This document shows, piece after piece, positions 54,876-62,682 of a DNA stretch of 64,000 bases. This stretch comes from Streptomyces caeruleatus (GTDB taxonomy: Bacteria > Actinomycetota > Actinomycetes > Streptomycetales > Streptomycetaceae). A program made the translations under genes and the position numbers. The notes beneath the pieces are model-generated. The model was not told where the DNA came from. It saw nothing but the letters and a program-made list of their open reading frames with translations, and did not search any database. Within the stretch, counting starts at the first letter, position 1. Each line of letters begins with the position of its first letter. The DNA is taken from contig NZ_KQ948926.1 in assembly GCF_001514235.1 (NCBI RefSeq), positions 216,884 through 280,883 of the forward strand. The letters are read 5' to 3'.

Positions 54876-56327
54876 ATGAGTGCGCATGTGGGGCTCGCGG
54901 CGTTCGAGACCAGAGCGGGCGAGGCTGCCCGGACCCTGCTGCACAACCAGGGGTACGACGGCGGGTGGGGCCTCACCCTGACCTCGGTTTCGTCGATCGT
55001 CAACACCAGCGAGGTCCTGCCGATTCTGCGGGCCGCCGGCATCGCGGGACAGCCGGTTCGTCAGGGGCTCGACTTCCTGACCGGCGTCATCGCGGAGCAC
55101 TCGCGGCCCCGGCCCAAAGGCGGTCGTGGTGAGCACACCCGGTTCATAGCCTTCGGCCTGGCTGGACTGCTGTCCCACCCTCGTTTCTTCCACCACGATG
55201 GCGTCGCGGAGACCGCGGCCTGGTGCGTCGGTTGGCTTGAGGACCACCAGGTCGATCACGGCTGGCCCGAAGTCCTCGGACTCGACGACACCTCGCTGCA
55301 CCAGACCGCCCTGGTGGTGCACCGGCTGGCCGAGCTCAGAGATGCCCTCCATGATTTCGGCCCCGGACTCCTCTTACCCGGCGAGGTGGAGACCCACAGC
55401 CTGCTGAAGCGCGTCGAGCCGTTGATCGACCACGGAGTTCGCGGCCTGCTGTATCACCGGCGTCCCAGCGGGGCATGGGGGTGGCGTACTTATATCGACA
55501 CCGATCCGAGCCCGAGCAAGACCGCGCTGTGCCTGCTCGCGCTGTCGGCCGTCTGTGCCGGAACCGGGCCTGGCGGCGAGCCCGCGTACCGGGACGATCC
55601 GCGGGAGACGGGTGGGGTGCACGGCCCGGTGCAGCACAAGCAGCTGTCGGAGGTGGTCGTCGAGGCCGGCCAGTGGCTGCTGCACAACCACCACCGGTGG
55701 GAGACGTTCGTCGAGGACGACAAGGACGTGCAGGGCACGGCCTGGGAGCACATGGCGTACGCGCTGTGCACCCAGGCCGCCGTCCGGGCCGGCGCCAGCC
55801 CGCGTGATCCGCGGCTCGCCAAGGCGTGGAAGTTGATGAACGACCTGTGGGACCCGAAGGCCGGACTGTGGAACGAGCCGGGCGCCTCGGGTAAACGCGC
55901 CACTATCCGGGCCGCGTATTACACGGTGTCGGCCTACGAGGAAGCGATGCAGCGTCTGGCCCGGATCAACCTTTCCGACGGCACCTCCGAGGTCGCGAGC
56001 GAGGCGTCGGCTGAGATGGTCATCGTCCATGTTGCACTCGGTCCGGGCCGGGCCGTCCTTGTCACAGCACGCGACAGCGAAGGTAACGTGGCGTGTGAGC
56101 TGTCGGAGCGGCTGTTCGACGTGGTGAAGGTCGTGTACGACGCTCCCGAGGCCGGGCTGTCGACCAAGCGGATCGCTGCGATGCTCTACGTTGCCCCGTC
56201 CTCGGTGCCCAAGTACGTTCAGCGCGTCAACCAGGCTGTCTCTGCGGCCTTCGGCGGCGCCCCTGCCCGGCTACTGCTGGCCAGCACCGTGGATGGGGCC
56301 AGCGGGTATCGCCTCGTGGGACGGTAG
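54876..56327 (+). CDS. Alpha-toroid (squalene-cyclase/prenyltransferase-like) protein with C-terminal helix-turn-helix
   Basis: 483 residues. The first 370 have repeats of the alpha/alpha-toroid type (LLHNQGYDGGWGLTLT, GLLYHRRPSGAWGWRTY, QWLLHNHHRW) with QxxxxGxW-like positions. No DxDD or other terpene catalytic motif is seen. The last 110 residues contain a winged helix: LSTKRIAAMLYVAPSSVPKY. I infer a ligand-sensing regulator. ATG 54876 after GCGGAGGCG. It ends 9 bp from the convergent NUDIX gene and heads the RiPP locus. Confidence 0.65.
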   Translation: MSAHVGLAAFETRAGEAARTLLHNQGYDGGWGLTLTSVSSIVNTSEVLPILRAAGIAGQPVRQGLDFLTGVIAEHSRPRPKGGRGEHTRFIAFGLAGLLSHPRFFHHDGVAETAAWCVGWLEDHQVDHGWPEVLGLDDTSLHQTALVVHRLAELRDALHDFGPGLLLPGEVETHSLLKRVEPLIDHGVRGLLYHRRPSGAWGWRTYIDTDPSPSKTALCLLALSAVCAGTGPGGEPAYRDDPRETGGVHGPVQHKQLSEVVVEAGQWLLHNHHRWETFVEDDKDVQGTAWEHMAYALCTQAAVRAGASPRDPRLAKAWKLMNDLWDPKAGLWNEPGASGKRATIRAAYYTVSAYEEAMQRLARINLSDGTSEVASEASAEMVIVHVALGPGRAVLVTARDSEGNVACELSERLFDVVKVVYDAPEAGLSTKRIAAMLYVAPSSVPKYVQRVNQAVSAAFGGAPARLLLASTVDGASGYRLVGR

Positions 56328-56335
56328 GCCGCCGC

Positions 56336-56926
56336 CTACGACGTGGCGCGCTCCTCAGCCACTGGGTAGTTCAACAGGGCGAACCGGGCCAGGGATCGAA
56401 CCTGGTCGAAGGTCTTGAGGGTGTCGAGGTCCTCCAGGCCGAACCAGGCGGCCCCGTGCACCTCTTCGAGCTGCGCTGCCACGGATTGTTCCCGGGTGCA
56501 CGGCTGCCGCTGGACGTAGAAGAACTGGACCAGCGCCGGGGTGGCGAACCCCTCCCGCTCGATGTCGACGTAGAACGGCACGGGCTCGGGCGTGGCGTTG
56601 GCGTCGGCCGGGTGGACTGCCGGCTGGCTTGAGATGGCCTGCACCAGCAGGCCGGTCTCCTCCTTAAACTCACGCACCGCCGTCCCGGCGAAGGACTCGC
56701 CGGGCTCGATGTGGCCGCCTGGGGGCACCCATTTGTCGAAGCGGTTGTGGTGCACGAGCAGCACTCGGCCGTGCTCGACGAGGTAGCCCGAGCAGATGTA
56801 GACGAAGCCGGTATCCCGGAACGTCTGGTCGTCTTGGATCAGAATCGAGCGAGGCACATCCGCCACGATATCCCACCGCCCGATGCCCGAACTGCTGGGC
56901 AGATCAGGCGACTTCGGCACTGTCAT
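56336..56926 (-). CDS. NUDIX hydrolase
   Basis: 196 residues with an intact Nudix box: GHIEPGESFAGTAVREFKEE, giving G, E and REXXEE in order. Hydrolyses a nucleoside-diphosphate-linked substrate; specificity unknown. ATG 56926 coincides with the first TGTCATCG repeat. It points away from the radical SAM gene and shares the regulatory region with it, so it may be co-regulated. Confidence 0.88.
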   Translation of the reverse strand: MTVPKSPDLPSSSGIGRWDIVADVPRSILIQDDQTFRDTGFVYICSGYLVEHGRVLLVHHNRFDKWVPPGGHIEPGESFAGTAVREFKEETGLLVQAISSQPAVHPADANATPEPVPFYVDIEREGFATPALVQFFYVQRQPCTREQSVAAQLEEVHGAAWFGLEDLDTLKTFDQVRSLARFALLNYPVAEERATS

Positions 56927-56973
56927 CGCGCCGTCGATGACATGTCATCGGCAATGACAACGCGATGTCATCG
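56921..56973. promoter_or_regulatory. Operator-like array between NUDIX and radical SAM genes
   Basis: TGTCATCG occurs at 56921-56928, 56943-56950 and 56966-56973, spaced 22 and 23 bp. CGATGACATGTCATCG at 56935-56950 is a perfect 16-bp palindrome, and an inverted ATGACA (56953-56958) pairs with the last copy. This density is far above chance in a GC-rich genome. The helix-turn-helix protein at 54876 is the natural candidate binder; not proved. Confidence 0.7.
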
Positions 56974-57069
56974 CGTACACGCCATGGCGGGACGGATCGT
57001 GGTCGTATCCCGGTCCGCGGCTCCTGCTCGTGGTCGGCGATGTCCCTGTCCGTCGAGGAGAGGACACCG

Positions 57070-58221
57070 ATGCGCTCCCGCCCGACCTCGTGGCGTGCCC
57101 GGTACCAGCAGCGGTTCGCGGCCCCGCAGACCTTGGTGGTCCAGCCCACGACTTGGTGCAATCTGGACTGCCGGTACTGCTATCTGCCCTTTCGCAAGCT
57201 CAAGCACCAGATGTCGTCGGAGGTGGCCGAGGTCCTGGCGCAGGCGGTGGCCGAGTTCGACGACAGCGGCCATCCGGTCGGCATCGTCTGGCACGGCGGG
57301 GAGCCGCTCGCCGTCGGCCAGCAGAAGTTCGCGTCCCTGCTCGCGCCGTTCGAGGGCTTGCGCCGTGCGGGCCGGGTTCACCACTACGTGCAGACCAACG
57401 CGACGCTTCTCACCGAGACGTGGTGCGAACTCCTGGCTGCGTACGACGTCCGCGTCGGGGTGAGCATCGACGGGCCGGCCGCCTTGAACGCCGAGCGCGT
57501 CGATCTTCGAGGCAAGCCCGCCTTCGATCGGATCCTGCGCGGCATCACGCAGCTGCGTGAGCACGGCATCCCGTTTTCCGTCATCTCGGTGGTCGGCACC
57601 CTGGGCATCGCGATGCCGGAGGAGCTGCTGGAGTTCCTGGCTTCCTTGGGAGGCCGCTCGGTGGGCTTCAACATCGAGGAGATCGAAGGAGTCAACACCG
57701 ACAGGCAGCCGCCCACCGTGGTCCAGGCCGAGGAGTTCTGGCGCCGCGTCCTCACATGGTCCCGCGAGCACCCTGGCGCCCCGGTGGTCCGGGAAGTCGA
57801 ACGCCTCGCCGAGTACCTCCAGCTGATCCGTTCCGGCCACAGAGCCGAGTGGGAACGGCGCCGCCTCGATCCGATCCCCACCGTCTCCTGGAAGGGCGAC
57901 GTGGTCCTGCTCTCCCCGGAACTCGCGGACACGGCGGCGCCCGAGCACGGCGACTTCGTGGCCGGCAACATCCTCGAACAGCCCCTGCCCGAGATCCTCC
58001 GCGACGCCCACCGGCTGCGCTACGTACGCGACTTCCTCACCGGCCTGGACCGCTGCGAGACCGAATGCGAGTTCTTCGACTTCTGCCGCGGAGCTCAGGC
58101 CGCCAACCGCTACTTCGAGAACGGCAGCCTCCAGTCCACCGAGACCAACTACTGCCGGGTCTCCCGGCAGGCCCTGGTCACGGCCCTGTCCACGCTCGCA
58201 ACGAAGGAGACAGCTGCATGA
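57070..58221 (+). CDS. Radical SAM/SPASM peptide maturase
   Basis: 383 residues. Cluster-binding CNLDCRYC at Cys30, 34, 37, after TLVVQPTTW; the SAM loop is WHGGEPLAVG. The SPASM domain at the C-terminus shows CETEC (329, 333), FC (339) and NYC (362), needed for auxiliary clusters. The pattern resembles FxsB-type enzymes that form cross-links in RiPP peptides. ATG 57070 has GAGGAG upstream; ATG 57040 is an alternative. It overlaps the precursor gene by 4 bp. Confidence 0.9.
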   Translation: MRSRPTSWRARYQQRFAAPQTLVVQPTTWCNLDCRYCYLPFRKLKHQMSSEVAEVLAQAVAEFDDSGHPVGIVWHGGEPLAVGQQKFASLLAPFEGLRRAGRVHHYVQTNATLLTETWCELLAAYDVRVGVSIDGPAALNAERVDLRGKPAFDRILRGITQLREHGIPFSVISVVGTLGIAMPEELLEFLASLGGRSVGFNIEEIEGVNTDRQPPTVVQAEEFWRRVLTWSREHPGAPVVREVERLAEYLQLIRSGHRAEWERRRLDPIPTVSWKGDVVLLSPELADTAAPEHGDFVAGNILEQPLPEILRDAHRLRYVRDFLTGLDRCETECEFFDFCRGAQAANRYFENGSLQSTETNYCRVSRQALVTALSTLATKETAA

Positions 58222-58406
58222 CGGTCCTCGACCGACTCGCCACATCCAACAGCCCCGTCGTGATGGAGTTGGTAGCCACACACGACGTTCCGACCCCGGT
58301 GATCGTTGAAGCGACGTGGGACAACCGGCCCACGTGGGACAACTGGGCGAAGAACCCGGCTCCCTTCGACAACCGCCCGACCTGGGACAACTGGAACAAG
58401 AAGTAA
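58218..58406 (+). CDS. RiPP precursor with repeated aromatic-Asp-Asn core motifs
   Basis: 62 residues, starting at ATG 58218 inside the radical SAM stop. Leader about 1-31 (MTVLDRLATSNS..., ending near VIVEA). The C-terminal half has W34-D-N, W40-D-N, F50-D-N and W56-D-N, with the 9-residue unit DNRPTWDNW repeated exactly at 35-43 and 51-59. It ends in NKK. Aromatic-X-X triples are the substrate pattern of cyclophane-forming radical SAM enzymes (triceptides), so each could become a three-residue ring between the aromatic carbon and the Asn beta carbon. No protease site is evident. Confidence 0.85.
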   Translation: MTVLDRLATSNSPVVMELVATHDVPTPVIVEATWDNRPTWDNWAKNPAPFDNRPTWDNWNKK

Positions 58407-58413
58407 CCGCGCA

Positions 58414-58446
58414 GCTGCTGGCACTCTCACGGGGGGTGCCAGCAGC
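58414..58446 (+). terminator. 11-bp hairpin directly after the precursor gene
   Basis: GCTGCTGGCAC (58414-58424) pairs with GTGCCAGCAGC (58436-58446). It starts 8 bp past the precursor stop. Such hairpins partially end or stabilise transcripts so that the precursor is made in excess over downstream genes; here that role is inferred. Confidence 0.7.
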
Positions 58447-58481
58447 GCCGGCGATCGAATCACCGCGCTGAGAGGCTGTAG

Positions 58482-59168
58482 ATGGACACCCGCACGATCC
58501 GCCGCACGAGCGTCACTCTCCCGGCCTTGAACGAGCCGGGCCTCTACCTCTCCAACGTCACCTCGCTGGAGGGCGGCCGAGGACGGCTGGCGGAGTTCCA
58601 CTACGCCGACGCCGATCTGCGCGACCTCGACCTCGCCGACACCCACCTCATCGACGGGCGGATCACCGGCCTGAAGGCCCAGCGCACCCGGCTGGAGAAA
58701 CTACGCGTCGACTCCGTGGAGTTCACCAGCTGCGACCTGGCCTCCCTGCAGTGGACCGACAGCAAGCTCTCCCGGGCCGTCTTCCGTGACTGCAAGCTCA
58801 TGGGCGCCACGCTCAAGGACGTCACACTCGACAACGTGCTCTTCGACAACTGCAAGATCGACTACAGCACCTTCACCCGGCTCCGGGCCGCCGGCCCTGT
58901 GATCTTCTCCAAGTGCACGCTGCGCGAGACCACCTTCACCGCCGCCGACCTGGGCGCCGCCCTGATCGACGACTGCGACCTGCGGCTGACCGAGTTCGAC
59001 GGCGGAAAGTACCGCGGCCTCGACCTTCGGGACAACGACCTCTCCCAGCTCCGCGGCCTGGCCTCCCTCAAGCAGATCGTCATCGACCAGGCCCAGAAAC
59101 TCCAGCTGGCCGAGGCGCTCACGGCGGATCTGGACGTCACCTTCGGCGAAGACCTCGACGACAAGTAG
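58482..59168 (+). CDS. Pentapeptide-repeat protein
   Basis: 228 residues with a series of five-residue units ending in Leu or Phe (for example ADADLRDLDLADTHLIDG, then SKLSRAVFRDCKLMG, VLFDNCKI, AADLGAALIDDCDLRL). This forms a right-handed quadrilateral beta helix. Some family members mimic DNA and protect gyrase from antibiotics (Qnr, McbG, AlbG). Here it directly follows the precursor gene and could be immunity or a scaffold; not shown. RBS GAGAGG precedes ATG 58482. Confidence 0.8.
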   Translation: MDTRTIRRTSVTLPALNEPGLYLSNVTSLEGGRGRLAEFHYADADLRDLDLADTHLIDGRITGLKAQRTRLEKLRVDSVEFTSCDLASLQWTDSKLSRAVFRDCKLMGATLKDVTLDNVLFDNCKIDYSTFTRLRAAGPVIFSKCTLRETTFTAADLGAALIDDCDLRLTEFDGGKYRGLDLRDNDLSQLRGLASLKQIVIDQAQKLQLAEALTADLDVTFGEDLDDK

Positions 59169-59196
59169 CCCCGCACCCGCCCTTGGAGGCACGGCC

Positions 59197-59922
59197 ATGG
59201 GCCCACGACTCTTATTCGGCACCTTCGACGACATACGCGGCCGGTGCGACATCGCACCGGCCCGGCAGACCGCCAGCGAGCCCGGTTACGACGACGGCGC
59301 CATCGTTCCCAACGAGAACTGGAAACCGCTCACCGCTGACGACGCCGAGCAGCATCGTGCCAATGACTCGGTGCCGGACAGTGCCCGCATCGAACTCGTA
59401 CGCCGCCCACTGCCGGACCTTGATCCCGGCGACCTGGCAGGCCGCCTCGAAGCCGCCGCCCGCCTCGATCCCCTCAACGGTCACTGGCCCACCGAACTCC
59501 TGGGCTGCGCGGCCAGCCCCGGCAACTGGGCCACCACCACCGAAGACTCCACCACCGGCCGCCGGATCGGCCTGCACGTCGACAACTTCGACCGGTTGCC
59601 GTACGGCCGACGCCACCAGGGCCGCAGACGGCTCTGCCTCAATCTCGGCCCCGGCCCGCGCTACCTGCTCATCGGCGACCACGACATCCAGCAGATCTGC
59701 CGCACCCTCTACGCCGACCCGGACCGGCACCACCCCCACACCGAGGACATCCGCCGGTACGTTGCCGCGGGACACCCGCTGCGCTGCCTGCGCATCCGCT
59801 TCGATCCGGGCGACGGCTACATCGCTCCGACCGAATTCCTTGCCCACGACGGCTCGACCGCCGGAATCGACCAATCCTCCGTCGCCGCCTTCTGGCTCGG
59901 CCGGCCTCCGAACACGTCATGA
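59197..59922 (+). CDS. HxD-motif conserved protein, possible oxygenase (full-length copy)
   Basis: 241 residues. Starts MGPRLLFGTFDDIRG; the C-terminal part contains RIGLHVDNFDRLPY, RRLCLNLGPGPRYLLIGDHD, RRYVAAG and GYIAPTEFLAHDGST..FWLGR. HVD is an HxD pair as in iron/2-oxoglutarate enzymes, and AHD could provide the second His, but this is uncertain. Position next to the precursor suggests a tailoring role such as Asp or Asn hydroxylation. Start ATG 59197 with GGAGG upstream. A second copy without its N-terminus is at 19029-19658. Confidence 0.7.
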   Translation: MGPRLLFGTFDDIRGRCDIAPARQTASEPGYDDGAIVPNENWKPLTADDAEQHRANDSVPDSARIELVRRPLPDLDPGDLAGRLEAAARLDPLNGHWPTELLGCAASPGNWATTTEDSTTGRRIGLHVDNFDRLPYGRRHQGRRRLCLNLGPGPRYLLIGDHDIQQICRTLYADPDRHHPHTEDIRRYVAAGHPLRCLRIRFDPGDGYIAPTEFLAHDGSTAGIDQSSVAAFWLGRPPNTS

Positions 59923-60142
59923 CCGATCAGCCACGAAACCGAGCTCAAGGCCCAGTCGTGCAGCCCGGGCAACAGCAGTGTCCCATCCAGGCTCGTCCTG
60001 ACCGATCTCCGAAGCCTCTTCCACCGCTGTCCGCAGACTCGATTCCATAGGCAGCACGGTATCGATTCGACCGCTGCCTCGACAGGTTGACCAGCCAATC
60101 CCGCACCCGGCAGGCCCTCCTCCTGCGCTGGCGCGCAGCGGG

Positions 60143-60536
60143 TCACGTCGCCGGACGGTCAGGAGCGAGCCCGGTCATCTGCGCCAGCTCCGTCTCCTTG
60201 GACCGGCACGTCCGGAGCAACTTCTCGTCCCGCAGCTCCGAGGCCATGTCAGCGAGGAAGGTGAGCGCCGAGCCGTACAACTGGTAGCGGGCGTGGAAGG
60301 CGGCGTATTCGGCGGCGTTCACCGCCGCGGCCAAGGCAAGGCCGTGTTGCCCGAGCGCTCGGTGGGCGGCGGCGCGAGCCAGGTCGCTCTGTGCGCCGGA
60401 CGGAGCCGGACTGCCGGTCAGCAGGGCCAGCGCCTCCCCAACGCGCCCCGCCGCGACCAGGGCCTGACCGAGTCGGGCTGTCGCCGTGGCGGTGCCCGCT
60501 CGGTCGCTGGCGAGGCGTACTCGGTGGCAGCATTCG
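60143..60536 (-). pseudogene. C-terminal fragment of a helical-repeat (TPR-type) regulator
   Basis: The frame ending at 60143 reads TARLGQALVAAGRVGEALAL, ARAAAHRALGQHGLAL, FHARYQLYGSALTFLADM and ELRDEKLLRTCRSKETELAQ, which is TPR-like. It has no start codon before the reading frame is lost near 60536-60590. It looks like the tail of an XRE/TPR or BTAD-type regulator, cut at its 5' end by rearrangement. Confidence 0.55.
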
Positions 60537-60560
60537 GGCTGGTCGTGGAGGTGTTGGTCA

Positions 60561-60865
60561 CGGTGACTCAGTTGCGGTGATGCGAAGTTTGGTTCGTAAC
60601 TTTGGTCCGCGAACTTTGGGCGCTACCAAATCGATTTGAATCGCTACGCCCAAACGGTCTTCCGCGATACAGGATCCGAAGTGTTGCCTATTCGGGTTTC
60701 GCGATACGCTCCGGACAGCGGGGCGTTTCACGTGAAGCAGCCCGGCAAAACGACCAAAGCCTCACCCTCCCGTCGGTTGCCGCCGACGGACTACGAGAGT
60801 GAGGCATTGGCACCGGTACGTGTGAGCCCCGGCTGAGTGATCAGCTGGGGTTCACTCGTTTCAGG
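60561..60865. other. AT-richer region with short repeats and a parS-like site
   Basis: No gene. AAGTTTGG or AACTTTGG occurs at 60585-60592, 60598-60605 and 60612-60619, spaced 13-14 bp. A parS-like palindrome follows at 60725-60738. The base composition is noticeably more AT-rich than elsewhere, as in plasmid or element control regions. Confidence 0.5.
60725..60738. promoter_or_regulatory. parS-like ParB-binding site
   Basis: GTTTCACGTGAAGC matches the bacterial parS consensus GTTTCACGTGAAAC at 13 of 14 positions, with an intact palindromic core TTCACGTGAA (60727-60736). It lies about 0.9 kb from a ParA-like remnant. Whether ParB binds here is not known. Confidence 0.55.
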
Positions 60866-60997
60866 TCACGAACCGCGCTCAATGAGCCACAGGGTCCAGC
60901 GAAGCGCTTCGCCGGCCATGCACACACGCCACGGAGTGACGTGCGGCTGTACGTGTTCCTCGTACCGGTCCTTGAGCCACCTCTTGATCGACTTCAA
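60866..60997 (-). CDS. Small Trp-rich protein, 43 residues
   Basis: TTG 60997, after GGGAGAGG, opens a short frame ending at TGA 60866: MKSIKRWLKDRYEEH, then TPWRVCMAGEALRWTLWLIE. It looks amphipathic and has real protein-like composition, unlike neighbouring frames. No family is recognised. Too short for length-based gene calls. Confidence 0.4.
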   Translation of the reverse strand: MKSIKRWLKDRYEEHVQPHVTPWRVCMAGEALRWTLWLIERGS

Positions 60998-61641
60998 GGA
61001 CCTCTCCCTTCTGGCCGTGAGGCCAGATCAGGCGGGGCGAGCCCGCCAGCGCCGGGGTACGTATCCGCACCCCCAGCTGGAGGGTGCAGGGTCACCTGAC
61101 AAGGGATTGGAAAGACTCTACAGCGCGCTGATCGCAGTTTGATTCGGCCGACTGCAAATAAGCGGTTCTTCAATTGACCGCGGGCCACCGAGCGTTCGCG
61201 CGGCTCCCGTGTCATCACACCCCCTCCACAGCGAAGTTACTGGTCAGGGCTGCATTCGGTCCATCGCGCAAATTAACGGATCAGCAGCTCGGCGACGGGG
61301 GGCGTTGGAGACCGCGTCCTCGCCGCGTTCGTCAGCTCCACCGTCAGCCGCCCCCCCGTGCACACGCTCCCTCCGCAACCGGCCGAGCGGCCCAGCCCTC
61401 GCCCCCGCCCCACTGGCCAGGCGTAGTCGCAGGTCAAGGCCGTGCTGCGGGCCAGAACCGCCCGCACCGGCCCCCCGGGGGGGGTGGTCCCAAGTTTCGT
61501 GCGGCAGACGAAAGTCGATGGCAGGCGGGGAGGGACACCCCCAGTGCGCCGCTACATGGGTCAGCACGTCGGGTTGCCGACGACCCACCATTCACCCGGC
61601 GGATCCAGCAGTCCCACCGGCAGTGAGTTCTCCAGAGTGAC
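60998..61641. other. Intergenic stretch with no supported gene (644 bp)
   Basis: Both strands were read; long frames are GC-composition artefacts. A small hairpin CTGGCC-GTGA-GGCCAG is near 61013-61028. Probably decayed element DNA. Confidence 0.4.
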
Positions 61642-61983
61642 TCAACGGCCCCCGGCCGGATCAGGTCCGGTCGGGGGCTGCTGTGGTGACTGCCGGCCTG
61701 GAGCGCGGTCGGCACGGAAGCGGTGCAGGCCGGGCGCCTCCAGGTCCCAGTCCACGGCGAGCACCCGTTTGCCGTCGGCGGCCAGGATCCAGGCGGTGTT
61801 GGCCAGGGCCATGGTCTGGCCGGTGCCGCCCTTGTACGAGTAGAACGTCACGACCCGGACGCTTCTGCCACCCGGTCCGTCAAGGCTGCTCAGCGTGGTC
61901 GGAGCTCTGCTCCGAGAGCGCGTACCGGCGGTGCGGTGGGTCACACGGCGGGCGCGGGGCGCCGGGCGTGGCCGGCTGATCAA
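61642..61983 (-). pseudogene. Truncated ParA/KGGVGR-type ATPase
   Basis: Around 45 residues are clear: VVTFYSYKGGTGQTMALANT (deviant Walker A with Gln in place of Arg or Lys) and KRVLAVDWDLEAPGLHRF. After that the frame degenerates into Pro/Arg-rich sequence and stops, so the remaining 200-plus residues are missing. In Streptomyces this exact N-terminus belongs to ATPases linked to FxsB-type RiPP systems, but partitioning proteins share it. It is a remnant. Confidence 0.6.
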
Positions 61984-62229
61984 ACGCCGCCACGACCTCG
62001 ACGACGACTCGCAGCTGTCCGCGCTGTTCCGTCAGCTCACCGTGTACCGCTGGCCTACACCGAGTCCGGGTTCCAGGACGGCAGCGGTTCAGCAGCCGGA
62101 CGCCGACGGGCGAACACGGCTGGGCTTGCATCGCCTGAACTGTCACCTTCCGTCAGTTCGAGATGTCCGCGGACCTGTGCCTACGGTGCGCGCGACGAGC
62201 AGAGATTTCGAACGGGACTGGGGGCTCGG

Positions 62230-62682
62230 GTGAGCACGACTCCGGCAGGATCGGTGAGCGCGGCAGAGCTGCGGCGGCGGGTTCGCGCTGTCGAAGCGCT
62301 CCAAGCGAAGACGCAGGAGACGGCCGCGGCGGCCGTGCTGGCCACGCGCGAGGCCGCGGTGAAGGCGGCACGGGCGAAGGACGAGGCTGATGTTGCGGCG
62401 CGGGAGGCCGCTGCGGTCGTCCTGCGGCTGTTCGACAATGACACGGACCTGGTCGCGGGTCTGCTGGGTGTGCCGGCGGAGGAACTGGAGTGTGCGGCGA
62501 AGCCTGGTACCGCTGCTCGTGCCAAGGAGGTCATCGAGGCCCTGCGCGCCCGCGCGGAACGCCCGCCTCGCTCCCGCCGGGCCCCTAGGTCTCAGGAAGA
62601 GGCGTCGCCTCCGCCCCCTCTGGTCTCCAACGTTCCAGTCCGGGTCTCCGAACCAGACGACGGCCGGGCTGATGCCGCCTGA
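62230..62682 (+). CDS. Hypothetical coiled-coil protein
   Basis: 150 residues from GTG 62230. The first 75 form a likely coiled coil (ELRRRVRAVEALQAKTQE and AVKAARAKDEADVAAREAAA), followed by DNDTDLVAGLLGVPAEELE and a Pro/Arg tail. It resembles small proteins of integrated elements, but no function is known. Its stop overlaps the start of the HNH gene. Confidence 0.55.
   Translation: MSTTPAGSVSAAELRRRVRAVEALQAKTQETAAAAVLATREAAVKAARAKDEADVAAREAAAVVLRLFDNDTDLVAGLLGVPAEELECAAKPGTAARAKEVIEALRARAERPPRSRRAPRSQEEASPPPPLVSNVPVRVSEPDDGRADAA

Noticed and set aside
58482..59168. Pentapeptide protein as a structural component of the precursor export
   Set aside because: No membrane segment or export signal is present; no sequence support.
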